NCBI GenBank assembly: GCA_041590855.1
Contig: JBFHTA010000082.1
Location: forward strand, 1 to 14,104
From: Litoribrevibacter sp041590855
Lineage (GTDB): Bacteria; Pseudomonadota; Gammaproteobacteria; Pseudomonadales; Litoribrevibacteraceae
Direction: 5' to 3'
Length of the DNA: 14,104 nt
The position numbers and the translations under genes are program-made. Below, piece after piece: positions 1 to 7,070 of the stretch. Below the pieces are notes generated by a model. The model did not search any database, was not told the origin of the DNA, and saw only the letters and a program-made list of their open reading frames with translations. Within the stretch, counting starts at the first letter, position 1; each line of letters starts with the position of its first letter.

Positions 1-483
1 CACAAACTCCGGTTGTACAATGCGACGCTTATGATGGCGCTTCTTGTGCCAAGGGTCCGGGAAGAACAACTGCATCCGTGAAATCGACTGGTCAGGAATG
101 CAATCCTCAAACACCTCAACAGCGTCATGGCAATAGGCTCTCAGATTGGTTAGCCCAAGCTGAACCACGTTATTGATCAAACGACCAACACCCGGCTCAT
201 GCACTTCGATGCCAATAAAGTCTTTCTCTGGTTCTTTCTGAGCCATTTCAACCAGCGAATCACCGTTACCGAAACCGACCTCAACCACAAGCGGTGCAAC
301 CCGACCAAAGACCTCAACCGGATTCAATGGCCCCTGCTGATGAGTCAACCCCAAATGATCCCAATGATCATCCATAGCCCGTTGCTGCCCTTCCGTCATT
401 CGTCCTGTACGTTTAACAAAACTCCGAATGGTGCGCTTGCGCGGCTGATCTTCGGCCATGTTCTGATCAATTGAATCCGACAT
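1..483 (-). CDS. trmB: tRNA (guanine-N7-)-methyltransferase TrmB, 5' part (partial)
   Basis: This enzyme uses S-adenosylmethionine to make m7G46 in the variable loop of tRNAs in the cytoplasm. The gene starts at ATG 483 and reads open for 161 residues to the window edge, so the C-terminal third is outside. Visible family landmarks, in order, are the RSFVKRTGRMT segment (about 20-30), the SAM-binding motif VVEVGFGNG (about 66-74), the acidic GIEVHEPGVG strand (91-100), and the diagnostic FFPDPWHKKRHHKRR motif (140-154) that binds tRNA and substrate. It lies 22 nt downstream of the DUF423 gene and is probably co-transcribed with it. The ribosome-binding site is weak. The match to TrmB motifs is unambiguous; only the 3' end is unknown. 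Confidence 0.96.
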   Translation of the reverse strand, partial: MSDSIDQNMAEDQPRKRTIRSFVKRTGRMTEGQQRAMDDHWDHLGLTHQQGPLNPVEVFGRVAPLVVEVGFGNGDSLVEMAQKEPEKDFIGIEVHEPGVGRLINNVVQLGLTNLRAYCHDAVEVFEDCIPDQSISRMQLFFPDPWHKKRHHKRRIVQPEFV

Positions 484-505
484 CGTTTTTACCCAATACT
501 GTAAA

Positions 506-895
506 TTAGTTCGAGCCTGCTACAGACTTCGTGTTAGAAAATTCTCGTCCTGCCAGTGCCAGCATTAACCATCCAAGCAACAGACTTACACCACCAACTG
601 GTGTAATCATTCCCAATGATTTAATACCTGTCAGCGTAAGTAAGTACAAACTTCCGGAAAATAAAAGGATGCCAACGGCTAATGCCCAAGCACTGTATGT
701 CAGCCATTTCAACTGAGGTAAATGCAACGACAAGCCCGACACCGACAACCATAGCACCGAATGCATCAAGTGATACTCAACCGCCGTTTGATATACAGCC
801 ATCATCTCAGGGCTCAATATTGCTTTCAGCGCATGCGCACCAAAAGCGCCTAACGCGACCGCTAAAAAGCCACTGATTGCTGCCAATACCATCAT
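506..895 (-). CDS. DUF423 (YgdD-like) small inner-membrane protein
   Basis: This is a 129-residue hydrophobic protein of the DUF423/YgdD family; its biochemical role is not established. Family hallmarks are the N-terminal AAISGFLAVALGAFGAHALK stretch (residues 5-24), LFSGSLY (78-84) and TPVGGVS (98-104). About four membrane helices can be seen (roughly 2-20, 42-58, 66-88, 96-115). An open frame extends to a GTG at 964, but I chose ATG 895 because family members begin just before the AAISGF motif, the extra 23 residues are polar and not family-like, and a perfect TATAAT lies between the two starts at 932-937. The next in-frame ATG at 892 is also possible. trmB follows after 22 nt. Confidence 0.88.
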   Translation of the reverse strand: MMVLAAISGFLAVALGAFGAHALKAILSPEMMAVYQTAVEYHLMHSVLWLSVSGLSLHLPQLKWLTYSAWALAVGILLFSGSLYLLTLTGIKSLGMITPVGGVSLLLGWLMLALAGREFSNTKSVAGSN

Positions 896-931
896 GCAAT
901 GATCCACTTTAATCGCAAAAAATTGATCGGC

Positions 932-937
932 ATTATA
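932..937 (-). promoter_or_regulatory. Possible -10 element for DUF423-trmB
   Basis: On the minus strand this reads TATAAT, a perfect sigma-70 -10 hexamer. The -35 region (about 955-960) is poor, so promoter strength is uncertain. It would start transcription near 925, about 30 nt before ATG 895, which fits the shorter start chosen for the gene. Confidence 0.4.
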
Positions 938-1022
938 AATTGATTCCCTCAGATATAAAGTCACCCATCAAGAAAATCGACAAAACTCTTGGGAACCTGT
1001 GAACGACAATCACCAGACATAA

Positions 1023-1056
1023 AAAAACCGCTCTTGGGTAATCCAGAGCGGTTTTT
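1023..1056 (-). terminator. Rho-independent terminator of rpoH (bidirectional shape)
   Basis: A perfect 12-bp inverted repeat, AAAAACCGCTCT at 1023-1034 and AGAGCGGTTTTT at 1045-1056, has a 10-nt loop. On the minus strand the stem is followed by a run of T (A-tract at 1021-1027 on the plus strand). It begins about 37 nt after the rpoH stop and separates rpoH from the DUF423-trmB unit. Confidence 0.9.
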
Positions 1057-1092
1057 CAGTGTTCTATGAACAACTACGGGTAAAACACCCCG

Positions 1093-1956
1093 TCAGGCAA
1101 CCTCTTCTTCTATGGCGGCTTTCAATTTCTTCATCGCATTTTTTTCAAGCTGACGAATACGCTCTGCAGACACCTGATATTTGTCAGCCAAATCATGCAA
1201 GGTGGCTTTCTCTTCTTTCAACCAGCGTTGCATTAAGATGTCCTGGCTTCGCTCATCAAGATTTGCCAGTGCTTCCTGAAGGCGTGAGCTGGAGTTTGCA
1301 GCCCAGTCGGAGTTTTCAAGCAAGGTAGCCGGGTCAGCACTCTTGTCTTCCAAATAATACACAGGTGCATTCGGAGCTGATTCGTCGTCCGCATCCACTG
1401 GCGCATCAAAAGAAGTATCTACAGAGGCCAGTCGACCTTCCATTTCGCGCACTACCTTAGGCTCTACACCCAGGTCTTTGGCTACTTCATTTACTTCATC
1501 GTTAGTGAACCACGACAAGGATTTTTTCGCGCTGCGCAAGTTAAAGAACATCTTACGCTGGGCTTTAGTGGTAGCGATTTTAACAATTCGCCAATTCTTG
1601 AGAATGAACTCATGAATTTCGGCTTTGATCCAATGTACCGCAAAGGACACCAGGCGAACCCCAACTGTCGGGTCAAAGCGTTTAACGGCCTTCATCAGAC
1701 CAACATTACCTTCTTGGATCAGGTCAGCCTGAGATAAGCCATAACCAGAGTAACTTCTTGCAATATGAACAACAAAACGTAAATGAGACATCACCAGCTG
1801 GCGTGCCGCTTCAAGGTCGTTTTGGTAATGCAAACGTTCCGCCAATTCACGCTCTTCTTCAATAGATAGCACGGGAATAGCGCTCACCGACGAGATGTAA
1901 GCTTCCAGGTTTGCACCCGGGGTTGTCATATCTACGGCTAGTAACTGTTTACTCAT
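1093..1956 (-). CDS. rpoH: RNA polymerase heat-shock sigma factor RpoH (sigma-32)
   Basis: This alternative sigma factor directs core RNA polymerase to heat-shock promoters for chaperones and proteases. The 287 residues match the usual family length. Region 1.2/2 spans about 16-120, with the core-binding and -10 recognition segment DLIQEGNVGLMKAVKRFDP (78-96) and SFAVHWIKAEIHEFILKNWR (104-123). The RpoH box QRKMFFNLR (133-141), the marker separating RpoH from RpoD and RpoS, is present. Region 4.2 forms a C-terminal helix-turn-helix (about 252-278, with SAERIRQLEKNAMKKLK). The ATG at 1956 has an AGGA ribosome-binding site a few bases upstream. The gene follows ftsX after 130 nt with its own promoter candidate and ends at a strong terminator, so it can be transcribed independently of ftsYEX. 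Confidence 0.98.
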   Translation of the reverse strand: MSKQLLAVDMTTPGANLEAYISSVSAIPVLSIEEERELAERLHYQNDLEAARQLVMSHLRFVVHIARSYSGYGLSQADLIQEGNVGLMKAVKRFDPTVGVRLVSFAVHWIKAEIHEFILKNWRIVKIATTKAQRKMFFNLRSAKKSLSWFTNDEVNEVAKDLGVEPKVVREMEGRLASVDTSFDAPVDADDESAPNAPVYYLEDKSADPATLLENSDWAANSSSRLQEALANLDERSQDILMQRWLKEEKATLHDLADKYQVSAERIRQLEKNAMKKLKAAIEEEVA

Positions 1957-2037
1957 AATTATCCTGTTTCCAATTTTTAACCATTACGTTGGACTACATA
2001 CTGTAAGGAAAGTTTCGTCATCCACTGACCAACATCA

Positions 2038-2065
2038 AATATAACCATTTTATCGACTGATTCAA
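2038..2065 (-). promoter_or_regulatory. Candidate sigma-70 promoter of rpoH
   Basis: On the minus strand TTGAAT (2060-2065), a 16-nt spacer and TATATT (2038-2043) form a good sigma-70 promoter, placed about 80 nt upstream of the rpoH ATG and just after the ftsX stop. This is prediction from hexamers only. E. coli rpoH has several promoters, so others may exist in the same 130-nt gap. Confidence 0.5.
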
Positions 2066-2086
2066 GCGCTCAGAAAAGAAAGAACA

Positions 2087-3259
2087 CTATTCGGGCTCAA
2101 TCTCATCCAGATGGCGATATACGGCCAACCAAGCCCCTACAACAGCCAGGGTTATAGAACAAAAATAGAGTTTGAATACATCGAAAAGTCCGAGATAATC
2201 AATTTCGGCATTCGAGGAATAAAGCGTCAGAAGTCGACCCACAAATGGTGATAACCACCAACCGATCAACCACAAACAAATCGTCGCCAAGGTGGCACCC
2301 AAAACACCATACCAGAAACCGCTGTACAGGAAAGGCAGCCTAATGAAACTGTCTGTTCCACCAACAAGCTTAATCACAATGATTTCCTGACGACGATTTT
2401 CAATCTCTAAACGAATAGAATTACTAATCGCCAACACAGCCCCCAGCGCCAACAACACACCTATCAAAACAGCAAAACGTTCAGCCAGGCCCACGTAATT
2501 CACCAGCCGCTGCACCCACTGCAAATCATAGCTGACCTCATCCACCGAAGGGTAAGCTTCCAGCGCCCGAACCAATTCAGCAATCTGAAATTGATAATCA
2601 TCGGACCCTGTATCCACTCTGGGAACGACTTCAATGACAGCCGGTAGAGGGTTCTGCTCAAACAGCCCCAATAATTCGGCTCCGGCCACATTTTTAAAGT
2701 CTTCCAGTCCTTGCTCCGGTGAAATCAGCGCTGCTTTCTCAACAGCCGCTATGGATTGCACCTGCGTCATTAACTTCGTCGTTTGAACTTCCGATACTTC
2801 AGGTTTCAGATACACCGACAGAGATAACTGATCTTCCCAACCCGAAGACAACTGTTGAAGATTAGAAACGATCAACAGTAACAGCATCGGCAAGGTCAGA
2901 GACACTGCCACTAACGCCGAAGTCATCACCGTCGCTAGGCGTGCGTGATCCAGGCGTGACCAACTGGACGCCAAACATTCCCGGTGATAACGCAACAAAG
3001 TGGTTAACGAGGACGGTTTGGATAACTTACCCGGTTTCTTGCCATCTTTAGGTTGTGAAGCCTTGAGAAGCGCCTCTTTTTTGGAACGATTAACAGCGGC
3101 TTTGCTGCCACTTCCGAGCGGGCTCGCCGATGGCGCTTTTGTCCCGATGGGTTGTGTAGCCACATCCGCTTTACGAGTTGCACCTTTCCTTGTACCACCT
3201 TTGACGGTGGCACCTTTCATGGCGGAGGACTTCTGAGCCTTATCTTTCTTTCCAAACAT
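2087..3259 (-). CDS. ftsX: Cell division protein FtsX, ABC-type integral membrane subunit
   Basis: FtsX pairs with the ATPase FtsE in the divisome and, in E. coli, activates septal murein hydrolysis through EnvC. The 390 residues show the family topology: a cytoplasmic N-terminus, TM1 at about 109-132, a periplasmic domain (about 135-255), then TM2 (about 262-282), TM3 (312-336) and TM4 (361-381). A conserved ENRRQEIIVIKLVGG segment (287-301) follows TM2. The N-terminal tail is longer than in E. coli FtsX (352 aa in total); it is very basic and low complexity, with a pentapeptide repeat at 15-29. ATG 3259 has an AGGGG ribosome-binding site and starts 8 nt after the ftsE stop, so the two are one operon. 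Confidence 0.96.
   Translation of the reverse strand: MFGKKDKAQKSSAMKGATVKGGTRKGATRKADVATQPIGTKAPSASPLGSGSKAAVNRSKKEALLKASQPKDGKKPGKLSKPSSLTTLLRYHRECLASSWSRLDHARLATVMTSALVAVSLTLPMLLLLIVSNLQQLSSGWEDQLSLSVYLKPEVSEVQTTKLMTQVQSIAAVEKAALISPEQGLEDFKNVAGAELLGLFEQNPLPAVIEVVPRVDTGSDDYQFQIAELVRALEAYPSVDEVSYDLQWVQRLVNYVGLAERFAVLIGVLLALGAVLAISNSIRLEIENRRQEIIVIKLVGGTDSFIRLPFLYSGFWYGVLGATLATICLWLIGWWLSPFVGRLLTLYSSNAEIDYLGLFDVFKLYFCSITLAVVGAWLAVYRHLDEIEPE
3173..3217 (-). repeat. Coding 15-bp tandem repeat in ftsX N-terminus
   Basis: Three tandem 15-bp units encode KGATV, KGGTR and KGATR (FtsX residues 15-29). The plus-strand core CACCTTT recurs every 15 bases. It lies in the disordered basic cytoplasmic tail and adds positive charge. 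Confidence 0.75.
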
Positions 3260-3267
3260 ACAGGCCC

Positions 3268-3927
3268 CTAACTAAAACGCACCAATTGCCCCTCAGCGAG
3301 GGTCATAACCGGCAACGCCATAGACTGAATCAATTCGTGATCGTGGCTGGCAATCAACACCGTCACACCCACCTGCTGAAAATCTTGAAACAGTGACATG
3401 ATCTCCTGAGAGAGCTCAGGATCAAGGTTTCCAGTTGGCTCATCCGCTAATAAGAGCGCAGGTTTATTGACCACTGCACGGGCAATACCAATACGCTGTT
3501 GTTCACCAGTTGATAGGGAAATCGGGTTCACTTTTTCTTTGTGCAGCAAGCCCACTTTATCCAGAGCTGCCCGAACGCGTTTACCAACCTCCAAATCAGA
3601 GTGACCACTGATTCGCATTGGTAACGCCACGTTTTCAAACACGGAACGGTCGAACAGCAGTTGATGGTTTTGAAACACCACCCCCACATGTCGACGATAA
3701 AAAGGAATGTCTTTCTTGCTGAGCTGGGCGAGATTCTGATCGGCTATCTGGACTCGTCCGGAAGTCGGAATCTCCATGCGCATGATCAACTTCAATAAGG
3801 TACTTTTACCAGCACCGGAATGACCGGTCAAAAACACCATCTGCCCTCGATCTATTTCAAAAGAAACATTGGACAGCGCTTCCTGGCCGGTATCGTAGCG
3901 TTTGGTCACCTGCTCAAACTTAATCAT
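3268..3927 (-). CDS. ftsE: Cell division ATP-binding protein FtsE
   Basis: FtsE is the cytoplasmic ABC ATPase that drives FtsX at the division septum. The 219 residues are normal for the family. Motifs are Walker A GHSGAGKST (35-43), the Q-loop region VVFQNHQLL (83-91), signature LSTGEQQR (138-145), Walker B ALLLADEP (157-164) with the TGNLDP D-loop, and H-loop His195 in ASHDHEL. The signature has Thr where the ABC consensus has the first Gly of LSGGQ; from memory this variant is common in FtsE of pseudomonads, so I do not read it as a defect. ATG 3927 has an AGGA ribosome-binding site. It starts 29 nt after the ftsY stop and is 8 nt from ftsX. Confidence 0.97.
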   Translation of the reverse strand: MIKFEQVTKRYDTGQEALSNVSFEIDRGQMVFLTGHSGAGKSTLLKLIMRMEIPTSGRVQIADQNLAQLSKKDIPFYRRHVGVVFQNHQLLFDRSVFENVALPMRISGHSDLEVGKRVRAALDKVGLLHKEKVNPISLSTGEQQRIGIARAVVNKPALLLADEPTGNLDPELSQEIMSLFQDFQQVGVTVLIASHDHELIQSMALPVMTLAEGQLVRFS

Positions 3928-3956
3928 GTCGTTCCTGACAATCGTTTACTACCAGA

Positions 3957-5222
3957 TTAAATTTCAAGATCTTCGAATAAGGCTTCAACAAAATCTTCAG
4001 ATCGGAACGGACGCAAATCATCGATTTGCTCCCCAACACCAATAAAACGAATCGGTAAACCAAGCTGCTTGGCAATCGCAAAGATCACCCCACCTTTTGC
4101 CGTTCCGTCCAGTTTGGTTAAAGCAACTCCGGTGACACCAACCGCCTTACGGAACTGCTCCGCCTGACTCAACGCATTTTGACCGGTCGCTGCATCCAAC
4201 ACCAACAAGACTTCATGCGGCGCCGTAGTGTCCAACTTCTGCATTACACGAACGACTTTGGAAAGTTCTTCCATCAGATTGCTCTTGTTATGCAAACGTC
4301 CTGCAGTGTCAGCAATGATGATGTCGGTACCACGCGCCTTGGCCGCTTCCACCGCATCGTAAATAACCGAAGCGCTGTCTGCACCAGTGTGCTGGGCAAT
4401 AACCGGCACATCGTTTCGTTCACCCCATACTTGCAGCTGTTCAACCGCCGCTGCACGGAAAGTATCACCGGCAGCCAGCATCACGCTCTTACCTTGCTGC
4501 TGATAGTATTTGGCCATCTTACCAATGGTGGTGGTTTTACCTACACCGTTCACCCCGACCACAAGCAGGACAAAAGGTCCGTCCTGAGGTTTGGTCACAT
4601 TCAATGCGGTCTGACACGGCTCAAGAATATTCCCCAGTTCCTGTTTCAGTGCACGAACCAAAGCATGGCCATCCGCCATTTCCTGACGCTCTACCCGCTG
4701 TTCCAGGTTATCAATGACCTGACGTGTTGCAGCAACACCCACATCCGACATCACCAACTGCATTTCCAATTCTTCGAACAGCTCGTCATCAATCTCGCGG
4801 CGACCAAGCAAAAGCGTACCGATTCCGCTCGACATCGCTTTACGTGTCTTGGATAACCCGGACTTCATACGTTTCAGGAAGCGACCTTTCTCTTCCACAG
4901 GCGCTGTTTCTGTCGGCGTATCATCCGTATTCATGTCAGTAGTCGGAGCCCTTGATGGAGCCGAAGGTGCCGGTGATTCAGTTGCCCCCATATGAGCATC
5001 AACGGAAGGCGCATCTACGGAAGGTACGTCGACTGAAGGTGCGTCAACGGATTGAGTGACACCTTGAGAGGAAGAAGGTGACGCTACCGAGTCAGCAGGC
5101 GTTGCTGTCGGCTGAGTATCTTGTGGAGATGGTTGTTGAATCTGTTGTTGAGAGTCGTCCGATTTCTTTCCGGATTTCTTGAACCGGCTAAAAAAGCCTT
5201 TCTTGGGTTGCTGCTCGCTCAT
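3957..5222 (-). CDS. ftsY: Signal recognition particle receptor FtsY
   Basis: FtsY is the GTPase receptor that docks SRP-ribosome complexes at the inner membrane for co-translational insertion. The 421 residues comprise an acidic, low-complexity A domain (about 1-110, rich in Pro, Ser, Asp and Thr, with a basic start that may touch the membrane), an N domain of helices (about 112-205) and the G domain. GTPase motifs are G1 GVNGVGKTTTIGK (223-235), DTFRAAA (253-259), DTAGR (305-309), TKLDG (369-373) and GVGEQIDDLRPF (395-406). The A domain carries a pentapeptide repeat at 58-77. The start at ATG 5222 is the only Met before the domain; the ribosome-binding site is weak (GAAG). First gene of the ftsYEX block. 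Confidence 0.98.
   Translation of the reverse strand: MSEQQPKKGFFSRFKKSGKKSDDSQQQIQQPSPQDTQPTATPADSVASPSSSQGVTQSVDAPSVDVPSVDAPSVDAHMGATESPAPSAPSRAPTTDMNTDDTPTETAPVEEKGRFLKRMKSGLSKTRKAMSSGIGTLLLGRREIDDELFEELEMQLVMSDVGVAATRQVIDNLEQRVERQEMADGHALVRALKQELGNILEPCQTALNVTKPQDGPFVLLVVGVNGVGKTTTIGKMAKYYQQQGKSVMLAAGDTFRAAAVEQLQVWGERNDVPVIAQHTGADSASVIYDAVEAAKARGTDIIIADTAGRLHNKSNLMEELSKVVRVMQKLDTTAPHEVLLVLDAATGQNALSQAEQFRKAVGVTGVALTKLDGTAKGGVIFAIAKQLGLPIRFIGVGEQIDDLRPFRSEDFVEALFEDLEI
4992..5051 (-). repeat. Coding 15-bp tandem repeat in ftsY A domain
   Basis: Four 15-bp units encode SVDAP, SVDVP, SVDAP and SVDAH (FtsY residues 58-77). The units differ at synonymous positions, so the array is not newly expanded. 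It adds acidic, proline-rich linker to the A domain, a region that is variable in length across the family. Confidence 0.8.
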
Positions 5223-5373
5223 TCACTTCTTCTCAATCAAGCTCAAACCACGGATTCGTGGCGAGGACAAAAAACAAGGTGCCTATCCTAACACGACCAG
5301 ACTATTATGTAATATCATAAAGGGTCAGCATCACAGGTAACTGCTTTAAGCAATCACAGGAGCCGTCGCTACA

Positions 5374-5499
5374 ATGACCGATCAATGGCCCGTCAAGCCC
5401 ACGAAACAACGTAAATCCGTGTTTCGTCCTACGCCAAGACAACGTTGGCTGATCATCATTGTATTGATCCCTCTCATCTGGTTCCTTCATACCTTGTAA
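5374..5499 (+). CDS. Possible small single-helix membrane protein (41 aa)
   Basis: An ATG at 5374 opens a 41-codon frame ending in TAA at 5497-5499. The product has a polar, strongly basic N-terminal half (MTDQWPVKPTKQRKS...) and a C-terminal hydrophobic segment (about 25-41, WLIIIVLIPLIWFLHTL), consistent with a cytoplasm-in, one-helix membrane protein. An AGGAG sequence ends 11 nt before the ATG, a slightly long but usable spacing. The frame is closed upstream by TAA at 5347. It lies 41 nt before rsmD in the same direction, so co-transcription is likely if it is real. I do not recognise a family. An antisense frame covers the same stretch, so conservation is needed to decide. Confidence 0.45.
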   Translation: MTDQWPVKPTKQRKSVFRPTPRQRWLIIIVLIPLIWFLHTL

Positions 5500-5540
5500 G
5501 CACATCAATACAGATTCAATCGAAATGGAACAGCATCAGC

Positions 5541-6176
5541 ATGCCTCGTCGACGCCCCAGCACAAGCCGAAAACCCGCGAAACATTCACCCAACAGCGTC
5601 AAACCCGCGCCATCGACATTACGCATCATTGGTGGGGAATGGCGAAGCCGGAAACTGGCGTTCCATCCGGCAGAAGGCTTACGTCCTACGTTGGATCGGG
5701 TGCGGGAAACGCTGTTTAATTGGCTGTCTCCCTATATAGAAGGTGCTCATTGTCTTGACCTGTTTTCCGGCAGCGGCGCCCTGACGCTCGAAGCCTTATC
5801 TCGAGGAGCCGCTTTTGTACATATTAATGAGCTGAATCCGGACGTCAGAAACACCTTACGCTCGCAATTGGAATTGGTGTCGTGTGATCCATCCCGCTAT
5901 CAATTGACGGGATTCAACGGAGAGACACCACCAATGGATAGCTTGTCGGAGCGTTTCGACATTCTGTTTCTGGACCCGCCGTTCAGAAAAGAGCTGTTAG
6001 AAAGCTGTTGCCAAACTCTGGAGGCCCTCTCAATTTTCAAGCCACGCAGTTGGATTTATCTTGAATCGGAACAGCCACTGGAACAACTGGCACTGCCCAA
6101 CAACTGGCAGCTAATTAAACAGAAGAAAGCCGGTCAAACCCATTACGGGTTGGTTGAGCGCATAGAAGCGCCCTGA
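5541..6176 (+). CDS. rsmD: 16S rRNA (guanine(966)-N2)-methyltransferase RsmD
   Basis: RsmD methylates G966 of 16S rRNA during 30S assembly, using SAM. From ATG 5541 the protein has 211 residues, close to the family length. Landmarks are RIIGGEWRSRKL (28-39), the LRPTLDRVRETLFNWL segment (47-62) typical of RsmD, SAM motif I DLFSGSGALTLEALSRGA (73-90), the NEL acidic loop (97-99), and catalytic motif IV DPPF (145-148). The frame stays open upstream to about 5445, but that part is not family-like and overlaps the small ORF, so the start before PRRRPSTSRKPAKH is preferred although its ribosome-binding site is weak. In many gammaproteobacteria rsmD neighbours ftsY, as here, and is transcribed away from it. 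Confidence 0.95.
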   Translation: MPRRRPSTSRKPAKHSPNSVKPAPSTLRIIGGEWRSRKLAFHPAEGLRPTLDRVRETLFNWLSPYIEGAHCLDLFSGSGALTLEALSRGAAFVHINELNPDVRNTLRSQLELVSCDPSRYQLTGFNGETPPMDSLSERFDILFLDPPFRKELLESCCQTLEALSIFKPRSWIYLESEQPLEQLALPNNWQLIKQKKAGQTHYGLVERIEAP

Positions 6177-6239
6177 ACCTCCAGATCTTGAACCCCTTAA
6201 ACCTCTAGGCCTTGCCCACCTTGTATGAACCCTAACCGG

Positions 6240-6854
6240 TTAAGGAAAACGGGACGGATCGTTATCGTCCCGTTGGAACAAATCGAAATACCCAAGCATG
6301 TCACGCGCAGAATCCGCTTCACCTAATAAGCTCATCGCAAATGCTACGGTTTCAATTGTTGAACAACCCGTCGAATGTTGATTTTTCCGCAACTGATAGT
6401 GAAATCCGGACAGCCCTGGAAAGTTCGCTTTTTGATCCATCGGTAACGACCAACAATCCAGCGTCTTAAGCCAGTCGGATTGACGATACATTTTACGGGC
6501 TTGCTGCCAGGTCGCGTCCAGAATCAATAACGGACGTCCGGCCCATTCCGGAAGGTAGAGCTCTGAACACAATGTCCCTGCTGCCACAAAGGTATCAGGA
6601 AATAAAAGCACCGGTTCCATACCAGAGGCAGACAATCTGTCTTTCATGGACGCCTGCTGCGTCCGCTGCCAAACCAGTACCGATGCATGATCTGCCAATA
6701 GTTTCTTAACATGAAAAGCACTGTTGGTGCGTTTATGTGCTTCATTCGGATGCATCAACAACTGCCAGTGCCTGGAAGTGGGACAATTCGGACGTTTTGG
6801 GCAAATACAATGCGACGTAAGCAGTCGGCAATCAGGACAATAACTCTTTGACAT
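6240..6854 (-). CDS. DTW-domain protein, probable tRNA-uridine aminocarboxypropyltransferase
   Basis: DTW-domain enzymes of the YfiP/TapT type transfer the aminocarboxypropyl group of SAM to a tRNA uridine (acp3U47 in E. coli). The 204-residue protein has the N-terminal cysteine cluster CPDC...CIC (6, 9, 16, 18), a probable zinc site; the LLMHPNEAHKRTNSA segment (32-46); the name-giving motif as DATWQQARKM (113-122), keeping D, T and W; a QLRK segment (154-157); and the STIE motif (165-168). These follow the order in E. coli YfiP. The exact modified position is inference, so no symbol is given. The gene converges on rsmD with 63 nt between them and is divergent from the amino-acid transport operon. 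A TATAAT at 6914-6919 may drive it. Confidence 0.88.
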   Translation of the reverse strand: MSKSYCPDCRLLTSHCICPKRPNCPTSRHWQLLMHPNEAHKRTNSAFHVKKLLADHASVLVWQRTQQASMKDRLSASGMEPVLLFPDTFVAAGTLCSELYLPEWAGRPLLILDATWQQARKMYRQSDWLKTLDCWSLPMDQKANFPGLSGFHYQLRKNQHSTGCSTIETVAFAMSLLGEADSARDMLGYFDLFQRDDNDPSRFP

Positions 6855-6913
6855 ACACCATAGTACGCAACTTTAGACAAGATAGCTCTTGCCTTTCGGT
6901 TTTAAAAAACTAC

Positions 6914-6919
6914 ATTATA
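6914..6919 (-). promoter_or_regulatory. Possible -10 element for the DTW-domain gene
   Basis: The minus strand reads TATAAT here, about 60 nt upstream of the DTW gene start. The matching -35 position falls in the palindrome at 6929-6943 and is not a good TTGACA. It shares the divergent regulatory region with the aap operon. Confidence 0.35.
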
Positions 6920-6928
6920 TGGAACGCC

Positions 6929-6943
6929 TGCCCTCATAGGGCA
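6929..6943. repeat. Perfect 15-bp palindrome, possible operator
   Basis: TGCCCT and AGGGCA flank a 3-nt centre, giving a perfect 6-bp-arm inverted repeat in an AT-rich divergent intergenic region. Its centre is about 80 bp upstream of the start site predicted from the sigma-54 element and about 20 bp from the TATAAT of the divergent gene. It could bind a dimeric regulator. It is two bases shorter between TGC and GCA than the usual NtrC site, so I do not assign it to NtrC. Confidence 0.4.
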
Positions 6944-6989
6944 CCTAATTTTAAGAAAATCAATTAAAAAACTAATAATAATCAAAATC

Positions 6990-7005
6990 TGGTTCTTTTT
7001 TTGCT
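6990..7005 (+). promoter_or_regulatory. Candidate sigma-54 (-24/-12) promoter of aapJQMP
   Basis: TGG at 6990-6992 and TTGCT at 7001-7005 place the invariant GG and GC exactly 10 nt apart, matching TGGCAC-N5-TTGCW at all the most conserved positions; the CAC part reads TTC. Transcription would start near 7016, giving a 55-nt leader before GTG 7071. Sigma-54 with NtrC commonly controls amino-acid uptake, so the context fits. No clear NtrC site was found upstream. A weaker sigma-70 candidate (TTGCCT 6889-6894, N16, TACATT 6911-6916) is also present. Confidence 0.6.
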
Positions 7006-7070
7006 AACTAAATGGTCAAACAAGAATCATCAAAAACTCAGTGGGAATGACCTCAACAGGGAGACACATT

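Noticed and set aside
896..964. Longer N-terminus for the DUF423 protein from GTG 964
   Set aside because: The extra 23 residues are not family-like, the GTG lacks a ribosome-binding site, and a TATAAT at 932-937 lies inside it.
3490..3520. FtsE signature LSTGEQQR instead of LSGGQ as a possible defect
   Set aside because: I recall the same Thr variant in FtsE of other gammaproteobacteria, and all other ATPase motifs are intact.
4179..4856. 225-codon plus-strand open frame antisense to ftsY
   Set aside because: It lies wholly inside the conserved GTPase-coding region of ftsY, has no ribosome-binding site, and its product is low in recognisable features; a shadow frame.
5248..5261. Small palindrome CCACG-GATT-CGTGG in the ftsY leader
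   Set aside because: Only 5 bp per arm with no T-run or second copy; expected by chance in a gap of this size.
5305..5508. 67-codon minus-strand frame in the ftsY-rsmD gap
   Set aside because: It is antisense to the small membrane-protein frame, which has better start signals and a clear helix; the product shows no domain or membrane segment.
6176..6214. Imperfect direct repeat (AACCTC...CTTG twice) between rsmD and the DTW gene
   Set aside because: Short, with several mismatches and no symmetry; no clear terminator or mobile-element feature goes with it.
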